The notes: a model not told the origin generated them from the sequence alone. A DNA stretch of 64,000 nt from UMGS363 sp051881775 (GCA_051881775.1 JBJEQN010000103.1:1-64000); one strand, 5' to 3'. Shown: positions 8,527-17,559, counted from the stretch's first letter. Program-made: numbers and translations.

Positions 8527-8555
8527 ATTTTATAATATCCGTCCGATTAAGTCAA
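8527..8555 (-). promoter_or_regulatory. Sigma-A promoter of pckA
   Basis: On the minus strand TTGACT (8555-8550) and TAAAAT (8532-8527) are 17 bp apart. Confidence 0.6.
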
Positions 8556-8674
8556 GTCATTTTTATTAATTTTATATTTTTTTGTCTTGAAAATAACAAA
8601 GTAAAGTCTGTTTGCGCTAAGGAAACTCCGAAATTATGTAGCTTTTCCGATTTGGGCAAAAACAGATTTGCACA

Positions 8675-8710
8675 AAAAATCCGCCCGCAGGAAAAAACGC
8701 ATACGGGCGG
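8675..8710 (-). terminator. Terminator of mscL
   Basis: The stem CCGCCCG (8681-8687)/CGGGCGG (8704-8710) is followed on the minus strand by ATTTTTTG, directly after mscL. Confidence 0.85.
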
Positions 8711-8717
8711 CAGCTGT

Positions 8718-9161
8718 TTACTTGTTCTGCTGTTCTTTAAGAAGGTCACGGATCTCCGCAAGGAGCAGTTCTTCCTTAGTAGGCGCAGGCTCGGGCTTGG
8801 GAGCTTCGGGCTTGGGTTCTTCCTTCTTTTTGCCAAGGGTGTTGTTCCTTACTGCATTGATGACCTTAACTATTGCAAAAACGCATATTGCGGTCAGCAG
8901 GAAGGAAATAATGCACTGGATAAAATTGCCTATATTAATGTAAGGACGGTTTCCCCAAGGAATAGTGATGCCGAGGCTTTCAAAGTTTACTCCGGCAAGT
9001 ATCATTCCGAGGAAAGGCGTGAAAATATCGTTGACCAGCGAATTAACGATGGAAGTGAATGCGCCGCCGATGATAACGCCCACAGCCATATCAACTACGT
9101 TTCCTCTTGCAATGAATTCCTTGAATTCCGCAACTATACCTTTTTTCTTTTCGTCTGCCAT
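8718..9161 (-). CDS. mscL: Large-conductance mechanosensitive channel MscL
   Basis: This 147-aa protein opens a wide pore in the cell membrane under tension and protects against hypo-osmotic shock. The N-terminal helix and first membrane segment carry the family pattern FKEFIARGNVVDMAVGVIIG (residues 13-32) and the pore-lining helix continues to about 48. The second membrane helix spans about 77-105. The C-terminal part has a Pro/Glu/Lys-rich linker and the final amphipathic helix (ELLLAEIRDLLKEQ) that forms the cytoplasmic bundle. An AAAGGAC site precedes the start. It is a single-gene transcript. Confidence 0.97.
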   Translation of the reverse strand: MADEKKKGIVAEFKEFIARGNVVDMAVGVIIGGAFTSIVNSLVNDIFTPFLGMILAGVNFESLGITIPWGNRPYINIGNFIQCIISFLLTAICVFAIVKVINAVRNNTLGKKKEEPKPEAPKPEPAPTKEELLLAEIRDLLKEQQNK

Positions 9162-9272
9162 AATAATATCGTCCTTTCAGATCAATTTATTTTATAACGA
9201 AATTTTATAATAATATTATGTCGACAATAAACATATGCTGTTATTTTTTTATTAACATTGTCGAAAAAACGA

Positions 9273-10673
9273 TTAAGCGGCATTATCGGAAAGAGTATCC
9301 ACCTTTTTCTTGTTTATCCTTATAAGGAAAATGCAGGAAATGGCAGCCGAAACAGCTTCTGCAAAGGGGAATGTCAGCCATATTATCCACGCATTTTCAA
9401 GTGAGCTGTCAACAAGCCTTGAAAGCGCCCACGCAACGGGGATAACGAACAGGAACTGCCTGCAAACCGAAATGATAAGGGATTCAAGTCCGCTGTCAAG
9501 GGCTTGGAACACGCCCTGGAGCGCAATATTCACGCCTGCAAAAACAAAACTTACGGATATTACCCTCATTGCGCTTATGCAAAGGCTCTGCGTTGTTCCC
9601 GACAGGCTGAAAAGCGCCGAAAAGGGACTTGCAAAAATTTCAAGGAGCAGGAAGCCTGCCGCCATTATGATAAGGGTGTACAGAATGCCGTATTTTTCGC
9701 CTTCTTTGATACGCTTTTTGTTCTTCATTCCGTGGCTGAAGGAAACGATGGGCGTTATGGCATCTCTCAGTCCGAAGGCTGCGAAAAGAACGAACTGCTG
9801 TATCTTGTAATAAAGACCGTAAGCCGTAACAAGCGCCTCGTCCACCCTTACGAGAATGATATTAAGGCAGTAGATCATTACCGACATAAGCGCCTGTGCG
9901 ATAATTGCAGGGAAGCCTATGGCGTAGATGTTCTTTATTATCTTTACCGAAAGCCTGAAATACTTTGCGCCCTTGGGAACGTCCTTGTTTTTGGTAAGGT
10001 GGAAAATAAGGGCAGCGGCAAAGGAGGCTATCTGACCGATTACCGTTGCATACGCCGCACCCTTTACACCCATTTCCGGCAGACCAAGCAGACCGTAAAT
10101 AAGTATGGGGTCAAGCACGATGTTGACAACAGCGCCGGTTATCTGAGCAATTGTGGAATAAACGGAAAGTCCCGTTGCCTGGAGCAGCTTTTCAAATATG
10201 GGGAAAAATACTATTCCCATGGATAAAATGCAGCATATCCTCAGATAATCCGCCGTCATTCCGAGTATAAGCGGATTTTCCGTCTGCGAAGCTACATATT
10301 TCCTTACTCCGAAGATGCCGAACAGCAGGAAAACAACGTAGATGATGCAGGCGAGAACTACAGCGTTTCCTGCCGTGAAGCCTGCTTTTTCCTTGTCGCC
10401 CTGTCCGAGACTTTTTGAAAGCAGGGCATTTGTTCCAACGCCTGTTCCTATTCCTATGGCGACCATAAGCATCTGAACGGGGAACGCAAGGGTCAGAGCG
10501 TTAAGAGCCGCTTCGCCGTTTTCCGCCATATTTGATACGAATGCGCTGTCAACGATGTTGTAAACAGCCTGCAGTATCATTGAGATTATCATTGGTATTC
10601 CCAGTGAAAGCGTCAGCTTTCCCACAGGCTGCGTCCCAAGCCTGTTGAGCGTAATTTCTTTCTTTTCTTCCAT
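9273..10673 (-). CDS. MATE-family multidrug efflux transporter
   Basis: This 466-aa protein has about 12 membrane helices in two homologous halves, as in the MATE/DinF family of Na+ or H+ coupled exporters. The N-terminal LGIPMIISMILQAVYNIVDS segment and the second-half copy starting near residue 235 fit clostridial NorM-like members. The start at 10673 has an AAAGGA ribosome-binding site; a longer in-frame version would begin inside the leader hairpin region. The substrate is unknown. The gene has its own promoter at 10757-10785, and an intrinsic-terminator-like hairpin lies between promoter and start codon, suggesting conditional expression. Confidence 0.93.
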   Translation of the reverse strand: MEEKKEITLNRLGTQPVGKLTLSLGIPMIISMILQAVYNIVDSAFVSNMAENGEAALNALTLAFPVQMLMVAIGIGTGVGTNALLSKSLGQGDKEKAGFTAGNAVVLACIIYVVFLLFGIFGVRKYVASQTENPLILGMTADYLRICCILSMGIVFFPIFEKLLQATGLSVYSTIAQITGAVVNIVLDPILIYGLLGLPEMGVKGAAYATVIGQIASFAAALIFHLTKNKDVPKGAKYFRLSVKIIKNIYAIGFPAIIAQALMSVMIYCLNIILVRVDEALVTAYGLYYKIQQFVLFAAFGLRDAITPIVSFSHGMKNKKRIKEGEKYGILYTLIIMAAGFLLLEIFASPFSALFSLSGTTQSLCISAMRVISVSFVFAGVNIALQGVFQALDSGLESLIISVCRQFLFVIPVAWALSRLVDSSLENAWIIWLTFPFAEAVSAAISCIFLIRINKKKVDTLSDNAA

Positions 10674-10699
10674 TTTAAGATCATCCTTTCTTGGAAAAT

Positions 10700-10732
10700 A
10701 AAAAAAGCGTAAATCCACGATCCGGATTTACG
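10700..10732 (-). terminator. Terminator-like hairpin in MATE gene leader
   Basis: A 10-bp stem (GCGTAAATCC 10707-10716 with GGATTTACGC 10723-10732) is followed on the minus strand by a run of seven T. It lies about 30 bp upstream of the MATE start codon but downstream of that gene's predicted promoter, so it may be an attenuator rather than an end-of-gene terminator. Confidence 0.65.
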
Positions 10733-10756
10733 CTTTCGCTACTCGATGCAATAAGT

Positions 10757-10785
10757 ATTATACTGCATAACGCAGCATTTTTCAA
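10757..10785 (-). promoter_or_regulatory. Sigma-A promoter of MATE gene
   Basis: TTGAAA (10785-10780) and TATAAT (10762-10757) on the minus strand with a 17-bp spacer. The predicted leader is about 75 nt. Confidence 0.7.
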
Positions 10786-10832
10786 GGGATATTTTCCACA
10801 AAAAAACCGTCCCTTACAGCTTATACTGTTCG

Positions 10833-11222
10833 TTACTTTTTCTTGTTCTTTGCAGGCTTCTGAGCGGCAGGCTTTGCAGTCTTGGGAGCGGCAGCCTTGA
10901 GCTTGCTTGTTGCCTTCTGAAATTCAAGAGCCTTGTCGATGCTTCCGTCGATCTTCAGCTTGCCTGTTGTGAATGCGGCAACAGGGTCAAGAGCGCCGCT
11001 TACTATCTTCAGAAGGTCGTCTGCGGAGGAGATGAGAACGCAGTCGTTGTCCTTGTAATCGTAAGGCTCGACATAAGCCTTGCCGTCAAGGATCTCGATG
11101 TAGAAAATGCCTTCGCCCTCGCCGGTGATGTTGATCTGAACGGCAAGATGTCCTGCGTAACCGCTAAGATCCTTTTCGTCCATAATAGCTTTTGCTTTTG
11201 CTACGATTTCTTCGTATTTCAT
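10833..11222 (-). CDS. SCP2 sterol-carrier-like domain protein
   Basis: This 129-aa cytosolic protein has an SCP2-like fold over residues 10-105. The features are a hydrophobic beta core, an EGIFYIEILDGKAYVEP segment, and the typical DDLLKIVSGALDPVAAFTTGKLKIDGSID motif, shown here in parts (DPVAAFTTGKLKIDG). SCP2 domains bind lipids or fatty acyl groups; the bacterial role is unclear. The C-terminal 20-odd residues are a Lys/Ala/Pro-rich tail. The start at 11222 has an AGGAAG ribosome-binding site, and an upstream in-frame Met would lie in the promoter region. Confidence 0.85.
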   Translation of the reverse strand: MKYEEIVAKAKAIMDEKDLSGYAGHLAVQINITGEGEGIFYIEILDGKAYVEPYDYKDNDCVLISSADDLLKIVSGALDPVAAFTTGKLKIDGSIDKALEFQKATSKLKAAAPKTAKPAAQKPAKNKKK

Positions 11223-11355
11223 AAAAAACTTCCTTTCTTTATCAGCTTTTCGGGCTGTATATGTATATAATATCATATAATGATTATAAATTCAATAACA
11301 AATTTAATTTTTGTTAAGTAATAACAAAATAATTGTATAGTTTTGAGATTTACTG

Positions 11356-11384
11356 TTGACAAATTGTTTCCTTTGTGTTATTAT
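11356..11384 (+). promoter_or_regulatory. Sigma-A promoter of AIM24-like gene
   Basis: TTGACA (11356-11361) and TATTAT (11379-11384), 17-bp spacer, about 55 bp upstream of the start codon. Confidence 0.75.
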
Positions 11385-11438
11385 ATTTAAGACGGATTTT
11401 GTATACGTCCGAAATAAAAAGATTATTGGAGGTTCATT

Positions 11439-12116
11439 ATGGAATATCAGATCAAAGGAACACCATTTCCTGCGGTAATATGCAAGCTGGGGGCAGGGGA
11501 ATCAATTGATTGTCAGAAGGGCGCAATGTCATGGATGTCACCCAATATGCAGATGCAGACCACTACGGGCGGACTCGGAAAAATGCTTTCCAGAGCCGTT
11601 TCGGGAGAAGCGCTTTTCAAGAATAAGTACACCGCACAGGGCGGTCCCGGAGAGATCGCTTTCGCTGCATCCGTTCCGGGAAATATCCTTGCAGTAGAGA
11701 TCAGCGCTACCAAGCAGCTGGTTGCTCAGAAATCCGCATATCTTGCTTCAACACCCGGCGTGGAAGCAAGCATATTCTTCCAGAAAAAGCTTGGCGCAGG
11801 CTTATTCGGCGGCGAGGGCTTCATTATGCAGAAGTTTTCAGGCGAAGGCTTGGTATTTATTGAAGTAGACGGCAGCGTTATCGAATATGACCTTGCAGCA
11901 GGCGAATCCATGCTTATCGACACAGGTTATCTTGCAGCTATGGACGTTACCTGTTCTATGGATATCCAGACCACCGGCAGCGTAGGAAACGCACTTTTCG
12001 GCGGTGAAGGCATCTTCAACACAAAGGTAACAGGTCCCGGTCATATCTGGCTCCAGACAATGCCTGTAAGCGCTATTGCAAAGTCTATCAGTCCTTACAT
12101 TGTAACGGGCAACTGA
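11439..12116 (+). CDS. TIGR00266/AIM24 family protein
   Basis: This 225-aa protein belongs to the AIM24 family (TIGR00266), cytosolic beta-rich proteins widespread in bacteria with no settled biochemical function. Family hallmarks are the early AVICKLGAGESIDCQKGAMSW block, repeated Gly-rich strands (GLFGGEGFIMQKFSG and ALFGGEGIFNTKVTG) that betray an internal duplication, and a C-terminal WLQTMP segment. It is preceded by a perfect TTGGAGG ribosome-binding site and a strong promoter, and followed by a strong terminator, so it forms a single-gene unit. Its neighbours give no functional hint. Confidence 0.9.
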   Translation: MEYQIKGTPFPAVICKLGAGESIDCQKGAMSWMSPNMQMQTTTGGLGKMLSRAVSGEALFKNKYTAQGGPGEIAFAASVPGNILAVEISATKQLVAQKSAYLASTPGVEASIFFQKKLGAGLFGGEGFIMQKFSGEGLVFIEVDGSVIEYDLAAGESMLIDTGYLAAMDVTCSMDIQTTGSVGNALFGGEGIFNTKVTGPGHIWLQTMPVSAIAKSISPYIVTGN

Positions 12117-12143
12117 TCCGCATAGCTATAATACATACAAATT

Positions 12144-12180
12144 ACGGCTTCTGTACATTTTGTGCAGAAGCCGTTTTTAT
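12144..12180 (+). terminator. Terminator of AIM24-like gene
   Basis: The stem ACGGCTTCTG/CAGAAGCCGT with an 11-nt loop is followed by TTTTTAT. It also lies at the end of the convergent GH3 gene. Confidence 0.87.
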
Positions 12181-12181
12181 A

Positions 12182-14980
12182 TCAGAACATAAATTTTTCT
12201 TCTTCGGGTACATCTTCAAGGGGAACGGTGAATTCAAAGCGGATGTTTTTCAGTTTAACGCCGTTTTGTCCCACATTAAGACGGAGAATGGAAAATTTCT
12301 TGCCGAGGATCATAGTCCGCTCTATGGAAACGTCCTTTCCGCCCGTGCCGTTGAACGTAAAGGAAACGATAGGTATTCCCGAATAGAACAGGGTACAGGG
12401 TATCTGCGCAAGCTCGCCCATTTCCGAGCTGCCCGTAAGGGTAACACGGTATCTTCCTCTTTTCTGCACATCAAAGGACATAAGATAGTTGGTGTTTGCC
12501 TTTGATTCTCTGTCGTCAAGAGGTACGGTTATGCATCCGTCCATTTCGGTGAACTCAACTCCCTCGGAAACATCGCAGTCGTCCTTTCCTTCGGGACGGT
12601 TTATTATCTGAACCTCCGGCGCAGAGCCGTTGAGCCGTTTTGCTGCCATTGAATCCATAAGGAAACGGCATATGTTTGCAGCGCTTCTCTGCAGCTCTCC
12701 TCTTGTAAGTCTGCCGTCCGCAAGCGCCTCAAGAGTGTTGTCACCCTTGGAGTTTACGGCAGCGTCGGGGCAAACCATATAAAGGTCGTTCTGCGCTCTT
12801 ATCATAGCGGCAAAATTTGTCTTGTCCTGAGGCTTGCCACGTTCGTTTATTGAAGCGAACCAGTCGGTCATAACAATTCCCGTGAAGCCCCATTCCTTGC
12901 GCAGAATAACTGTGTTAAGGTCGTAGCTTCCTGCTGTCCACAAGCCGTTTACCGCACCGTAGGTAGTCATTACGGAATCTGCGCCCCCCAGCTTCACAGC
13001 CATTTCAAAGCCTCTGAGATAAATTTCCCTGAGCGCTCTTTCGGACGCTGCGGTGTCGATAAAATGACGGCGGTGCTCCTGATTGTTGCCGCAGAAATGC
13101 TTTATTGTGCCTGTCACGCCTCTGCTTTTAAGTCCTCTTACCTCGGCGGAGGCCATTATGCCCGTAAGATAGGGGTCTTCCGAAAAATACTCAAAGTTTC
13201 TTCCGCAGAGAGGGTAGCGGTGAATGTTCATTCCCGGTCCAAGCAGACATTCCACCTTGTTGTACACCATTTCAAGTCCCGTGAATGCGAAAAGCTCCTC
13301 TGCAAGCTCCGGGTCAAAGGTGCAGGCGATAAGAGTGCCGTTTGGCAGGCTGAAAGCCTTTGTTCCGCAGTCAAGGCGCATACCCGAAGGACCGTCGTCG
13401 CAGCAGCCTGCCGGAATACCTCGTTTTTTCAGATTTTCGCTTATTCCGCCGAATGCCGCAGCCGTTCCGGGAGTTACCTTTGGGCTGCCCATACCTTCGC
13501 CTCTGATAATGCAGGAAAGCTCCTCGTCCGAAAGCTGTGCAATAAACTCGTCCATAGTCTTTTTGCCCAGCCGTACTTCATCAAGAGTAATGCTTCCGTC
13601 CGTGTGAGGTATCTCCGCAGGTAAATTATCAAGCCGTTTCCTGTCCATATCCAAAGTTGAAAGGGGAACAGGCTCATAAACAGCCTTAAAGCTGCCGTCG
13701 GAACAGCCCTCGGGCTTCATTCTCTCAAAAGGAATAACGGGAGCAAGCGCCTCTTCCAGCTTTTCCGTAACAATAAGCTCCGAAAGCTCAAAGCTGAGAG
13801 CCTTTTCTGCGCTTCTGACATCCGTACCAACGTAAATAACGTATGTTCCCTCTTCAAGAACAAAGCAGGACTTGTTTCCCGTTGCTCCCGAATCATCGTA
13901 TGAAGCAAGGTAGGAAAGGTCGGTCTCAAAATAAAGCTCCTGTTCCTCTCCGGGGGCAAGCAGGTCTGTTTTCTTGAAGGAAACAAGAGAACGCAGGGGC
14001 TTGCCCAGCTTTCCCTGTGGTGCTTCGGCGTATATCTGAACGACCTCACGGCCGCTGAACTTACCTGTGTTTTTCACCCTTGCGGTAAGTATTATTTTGC
14101 CCGAAGCAACGTCTGCACCTACAGTTTTTACCTCGAAATTTGTATAGGAAAGACCGAAGCCGAAGGGATAGCGCACCTTGTCCTTTGCAAAGGTCTCAAA
14201 GTAACGGTAACCCACATAAATATCTTCCTTGTAGAAGTTGCGTACATCGTCTCCGAAGCAGCCGTGAGCAGGATAATCGGAAATATCATAAGCAATAGTA
14301 TCGGCAAGTTTGCCGCAGGGAGATACCTTTCCCGTGAGAACGTCCGCCGCTCCGCTGCCGCCCGTCATACCGCCCTGCCATACATAAACGACAGCGTCGG
14401 GGGAGAATTCGTCCACGAAGCTCATATCGATTATTCCTCCGGTGTTAAGGGCAACAGCTACCCGTCCGAAATAACGGCGCACCTTTGAGAGCATATTTTT
14501 TTCCTCCGCAGAAAGCAGATAGGAACCCTCCGTGCAGGTGCTGTCCTTGTCCTCGCCTGCGGTACGTCCTATTATAACAAGTGCTGCGTCCGACTTTTCG
14601 GCAGCCGCCTTAACGACCTCGTCGTCAAGGGGCATTTCCGCCTGTGACCAAGGCTCGCTGCCCCAGCCTATGCCTTCATCGAAAGGATTTTGTTGTTCCC
14701 ATTTTTCGTATATTTCCGCAAGTTCCTCATTTATCTGAACAGAACCGCTTTCACGAAGTCCGTCAAGTATTCCCGTTACCTTTGATACGTTCACCATACC
14801 GCCCGAGCCTGTTCCGCTCTTGTAGTAGTGAAGCTGTATACGTCCGAAAACGGAAAGACGGCAGTTATTTTCAAAGGGCAGAGCGCCGTTGTCATTTTTC
14901 AGCAGAACACAGCCCTCCGCAGCTGTTTTTCTTGCTGTTTCAATATATTTGTTCCAATCAAGTATCATTTTTTCAGACAT
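12182..14980 (-). CDS. Glycoside hydrolase family 3, permuted (beta-glucosidase-like)
   Basis: This 932-aa enzyme has the domain order of circularly permuted GH3 enzymes. The alpha/beta sandwich domain comes first (about residues 1-270, with LLKNDNGALPF and GGMTGGSGAADVLTG), then a fibronectin-III-like domain (about 290-400), then the catalytic TIM-barrel (about 480-790), then a carbohydrate-binding-like beta domain (about 800-915). The barrel carries the IKHFCGNNQEHRR segment and the nucleophile motif MTDW with Asp706. No signal peptide is seen, so it likely acts in the cytosol on imported beta-oligosaccharides. Permuted GH3 glucosidases are known from Ruminococcus. The substrate could be beta-glucoside or beta-xyloside. 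The start has an AGGAG site. Confidence 0.92.
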   Translation of the reverse strand: MSEKMILDWNKYIETARKTAAEGCVLLKNDNGALPFENNCRLSVFGRIQLHYYKSGTGSGGMVNVSKVTGILDGLRESGSVQINEELAEIYEKWEQQNPFDEGIGWGSEPWSQAEMPLDDEVVKAAAEKSDAALVIIGRTAGEDKDSTCTEGSYLLSAEEKNMLSKVRRYFGRVAVALNTGGIIDMSFVDEFSPDAVVYVWQGGMTGGSGAADVLTGKVSPCGKLADTIAYDISDYPAHGCFGDDVRNFYKEDIYVGYRYFETFAKDKVRYPFGFGLSYTNFEVKTVGADVASGKIILTARVKNTGKFSGREVVQIYAEAPQGKLGKPLRSLVSFKKTDLLAPGEEQELYFETDLSYLASYDDSGATGNKSCFVLEEGTYVIYVGTDVRSAEKALSFELSELIVTEKLEEALAPVIPFERMKPEGCSDGSFKAVYEPVPLSTLDMDRKRLDNLPAEIPHTDGSITLDEVRLGKKTMDEFIAQLSDEELSCIIRGEGMGSPKVTPGTAAAFGGISENLKKRGIPAGCCDDGPSGMRLDCGTKAFSLPNGTLIACTFDPELAEELFAFTGLEMVYNKVECLLGPGMNIHRYPLCGRNFEYFSEDPYLTGIMASAEVRGLKSRGVTGTIKHFCGNNQEHRRHFIDTAASERALREIYLRGFEMAVKLGGADSVMTTYGAVNGLWTAGSYDLNTVILRKEWGFTGIVMTDWFASINERGKPQDKTNFAAMIRAQNDLYMVCPDAAVNSKGDNTLEALADGRLTRGELQRSAANICRFLMDSMAAKRLNGSAPEVQIINRPEGKDDCDVSEGVEFTEMDGCITVPLDDRESKANTNYLMSFDVQKRGRYRVTLTGSSEMGELAQIPCTLFYSGIPIVSFTFNGTGGKDVSIERTMILGKKFSILRLNVGQNGVKLKNIRFEFTVPLEDVPEEEKFMF

Positions 14981-14995
14981 ACAATTTGCTCCTTA

Positions 14996-15607
14996 TTATC
15001 TGTAATCATCAACATCAAATTCACGGTCTTTGTAGTAGTATTTTCTGTCGTCCTCGGTGATGAAGCGTATGACCCTTGCAGGATTTCCTGCGGCAACGGC
15101 ATTGTCGGGAACGTCCTTTGTCACAACCGAGCCTGCGCCGATAACTGCATTGTTTCCTATCGTCACACCGGGCAGTATTACCGAGTTTCCGCCTATCCAG
15201 ACGTTGTCTCCGATAGTTATGGAAATGCCGTATTCATAGCCTGAATTCCGTGAATCGGGGTGAAGGGGGTGTCCTGCGGTGTAAATGGAAACGTTGGGAG
15301 CGATCTGTACATTGCTGCCTATGGTCACCTTTCCAACGTCAAGAACAGTAAGGTTGTAGTTGGCAAAAAAGTTTTCTCCCACTTCAATGTTGTAACCGTA
15401 ATCGCAGTGAAACGGGGGCATAACGTTAATGTCCTTTCCCGTTTTTGCAAAAAGCCCTTTAAGTATGTCCGCAATTTCGGAAAATCGTTCCGGCGGCATA
15501 TTGTTTATTTCATAGACCGCCTTCTGCGCACGCAGACGTTCTTCGGGAAGTCCGTCAAGCCACGCCTTGTAAGGCAGCCCTGCAAGCATTCTTTCTTTCA
15601 TATCCAT
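14996..15607 (-). CDS. Maltose/galactoside O-acetyltransferase-like protein
   Basis: This 203-aa cytosolic enzyme belongs to the hexapeptide-repeat acetyltransferases (Maa/LacA type), which transfer acetyl from acetyl-CoA to sugars. An N-terminal helical cap (KERMLAGLPY at the start) is followed by a left-handed beta-helix of hexapeptide turns from about residue 60 to 190. It includes the catalytic-His context TAGHPLHPD and the C-terminal GNPARVIR signature. The start at 15607 is chosen from an AAGGAG site 10 bases upstream and lies within the end of ung (overlap reading 15622-15640 excluded). It is followed closely by the GH3 gene, consistent with co-transcription. Confidence 0.9.
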   Translation of the reverse strand: MDMKERMLAGLPYKAWLDGLPEERLRAQKAVYEINNMPPERFSEIADILKGLFAKTGKDINVMPPFHCDYGYNIEVGENFFANYNLTVLDVGKVTIGSNVQIAPNVSIYTAGHPLHPDSRNSGYEYGISITIGDNVWIGGNSVILPGVTIGNNAVIGAGSVVTKDVPDNAVAAGNPARVIRFITEDDRKYYYKDREFDVDDYR

Positions 15608-15621
15608 AACAGTTTTTCTCC

Positions 15622-16293
15622 TTATTCGGGTATTCTCCAATCAACAGGCTCAATGCCGTGTGCCGTAAGAAAATCGTTGGTCTTAGAAAAATGTTTGTTT
15701 CCGAAAAATCCGTTGTAAGCCGAAAGGGGACTGGGGTGCGCCGATTGTAAAATAAGATGATTCGGATTTGTTATCAGCTTTGTTTTTGAACGTGCATTTG
15801 CTCCCCATAAAATGAAAACAATAGGCTTTTCACGTTCGTTAAGCAGCTCTATAACTCTGTCGGTGAATATCTCCCAGCCTTGATTTTTGTGTGAGTTGGG
15901 GCAGCTTTCCCGTACCGTGAGCACCGTGTTCATAAGCAGTACGCCGCTTTGCGCCCAGGAAATAAGCTCTCCGTGGCTTGCGGGAGGGATACCGAGGTCG
16001 CTTTGCAGCTCCTTGTAAATATTCTGCAGCGAGGGAGGGGTAGGCGTGCCCTTCTGCACCGAAAAGCAAAGCCCGTGAGCCTGTCCCGGCTGGTGATAAG
16101 GGTCCTGCCCAAGAATAACGGCTTTTACATCGCTGTATGAGGTGTATTTCAGCGAGTTGAAAATATTGTACATATTGGGGTAAACGTGATAGTGGGAGTA
16201 TTCATATTTAAGAAATTCTCTCAGCTTCAGATAATATTCCTTTTCAAATTCTCCCTTAAGTATCTCGTCCCATTCGTTGCCTATGTTAACCAT
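15622..16293 (-). CDS. ung: Uracil-DNA glycosylase, family 1
   Basis: This 223-aa enzyme excises uracil from DNA to start base-excision repair. Both signature motifs are intact: GQDPYH with the water-activating Asp (about residues 63-68), and HPSPLSAYNGFFGNKHF (about 186-202) with the His that stabilises the transition state. The length matches the family. An AAAGGAAC ribosome-binding site precedes the start. It lies 15 bp downstream of dacF and 14 bp upstream of the acetyltransferase start, so the three are probably one transcript. Confidence 0.97.
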   Translation of the reverse strand: MVNIGNEWDEILKGEFEKEYYLKLREFLKYEYSHYHVYPNMYNIFNSLKYTSYSDVKAVILGQDPYHQPGQAHGLCFSVQKGTPTPPSLQNIYKELQSDLGIPPASHGELISWAQSGVLLMNTVLTVRESCPNSHKNQGWEIFTDRVIELLNEREKPIVFILWGANARSKTKLITNPNHLILQSAHPSPLSAYNGFFGNKHFSKTNDFLTAHGIEPVDWRIPE

Positions 16294-16307
16294 TGAATGT
16301 TCCTTTC

Positions 16308-17462
16308 TCAGCCTCTTTCGCGCACTTTTACAAAGGCAGCGTCAAGAAGAGCGATAGTGTCGTTCCAGCGTACGTCCGCACCGGGAGCCTTGAACACTAT
16401 GCAGATTATCTGATGTCCGAAGCGCTCGGCAGTCGCAACAACGCAGTGGCCTGCTTCGTCTGTCATGCCTGTTTTCATGCCGGTGGCGTACATATAATAG
16501 CAGTCACTGTAATCGTGGATAAGCTTGTTTGTATTTTCCCAGGAAATTTCTTCGCCGGAAAGGAAGGTAACATACCTGTCCGTTTTTGCCGCCGATTCCG
16601 TCAGCATATCAAAATTTTCTGCATAAAGCGCTACCCTCAGCATATCAAGTACCGTGGTGTAGTGATCGTCATCGTGGAAACCGTCGGGGTTGGCAAAATG
16701 CGTGTTTTTACAGCCAATGCGCTTTGCGGCAGCGTTCATTTCGTTAACGAACCGTTTTACAGCCTGTTCTGCGGACATATTTTCATTGTCTGCAATGACC
16801 CGTCCCGTGTTTGCGGCTGCACAGTAAGCAGCGTCGTTGCCGGAGGGCAGCATCATTCCGTCGATTATCATACCAAGGTCAAGCTCGCTGCCTCTGTTGA
16901 GCATGGCAAGGCTTGAACCGGGATTAACAAGATCCTGCTCATCTCCTGCGGTGAAAACAAGGTCTTCCGGAGCGTATTTCAGCGTTATCGCAGAGGACAT
17001 TATTTTTGTCGTGCTGGCAGGATAGCATTTTTCCTCGGGATTTTTGGCGTAAAGCACTTCATTTGCTTCAACGTCATAAACGATAGCGTATTCCGAGCGT
17101 ATCACCATATCAATGGGGTAGCTGTCCTGCAGCTTTATGTTGATCTTTCTTACCTCGTCTGCGGCAGGGTCGGAGCTTACCTTTTCGGTCACAACTGTTT
17201 CTGCGGCAACAGGAACAGCCTCGCCGCCGTCCTCCGTGCTTTCGGGCAGTATGACCTCCTCCGAGCCGAGACAAACGTAACCGTCAGCCTCAACCGATAA
17301 AGGTATTTCCGCCTTGCTTCCCGTGATTATAACTGCGCCTATTCCTGCGCATACAGCCACAACTCCGAGAACGGAAGCGATCTTTGCCCTTGCAGCATTG
17401 CGCCGCCTTCTTGCCTCGAGAGAGAGCCGTTTTTTTGCTTTTTTATTGTTTGATCGTGCCAT
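16308..17462 (-). CDS. D-alanyl-D-alanine carboxypeptidase, DacF/PBP5 type (S11)
   Basis: This 384-aa penicillin-binding protein trims peptidoglycan stem pentapeptides outside the membrane. A basic cytoplasmic N-terminus (residues 1-28) precedes one membrane helix (about 29-50), then a linker and the S11 transpeptidase-like domain. The active-site triad is complete: STTK with Ser150 and Lys153, SGN about 60 residues on, and KTG in GMKTGMTDEAG near the C-terminal part of the domain. The usual C-terminal beta domain and amphipathic anchor are missing, so the N-terminal helix is the anchor. The start has a GAGGT site. The promoter lies just upstream. Confidence 0.92.
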   Translation of the reverse strand: MARSNNKKAKKRLSLEARRRRNAARAKIASVLGVVAVCAGIGAVIITGSKAEIPLSVEADGYVCLGSEEVILPESTEDGGEAVPVAAETVVTEKVSSDPAADEVRKINIKLQDSYPIDMVIRSEYAIVYDVEANEVLYAKNPEEKCYPASTTKIMSSAITLKYAPEDLVFTAGDEQDLVNPGSSLAMLNRGSELDLGMIIDGMMLPSGNDAAYCAAANTGRVIADNENMSAEQAVKRFVNEMNAAAKRIGCKNTHFANPDGFHDDDHYTTVLDMLRVALYAENFDMLTESAAKTDRYVTFLSGEEISWENTNKLIHDYSDCYYMYATGMKTGMTDEAGHCVVATAERFGHQIICIVFKAPGADVRWNDTIALLDAAFVKVRERG

Positions 17463-17506
17463 ATGTATACCTCACAGCGGTTTTGATTTCATAAAAGTAT
17501 ACCTAT

Positions 17507-17534
17507 ATTTTAACATAAACGCAGGATTTGTCAA
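17507..17534 (-). promoter_or_regulatory. Sigma-A promoter of dacF-like gene
   Basis: TTGACA (17534-17529) and TAAAAT (17512-17507) on the minus strand with a 16-bp spacer. Confidence 0.65.
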
Positions 17535-17559
17535 TGCTGTCAAAAGAAAAAATGTTATA

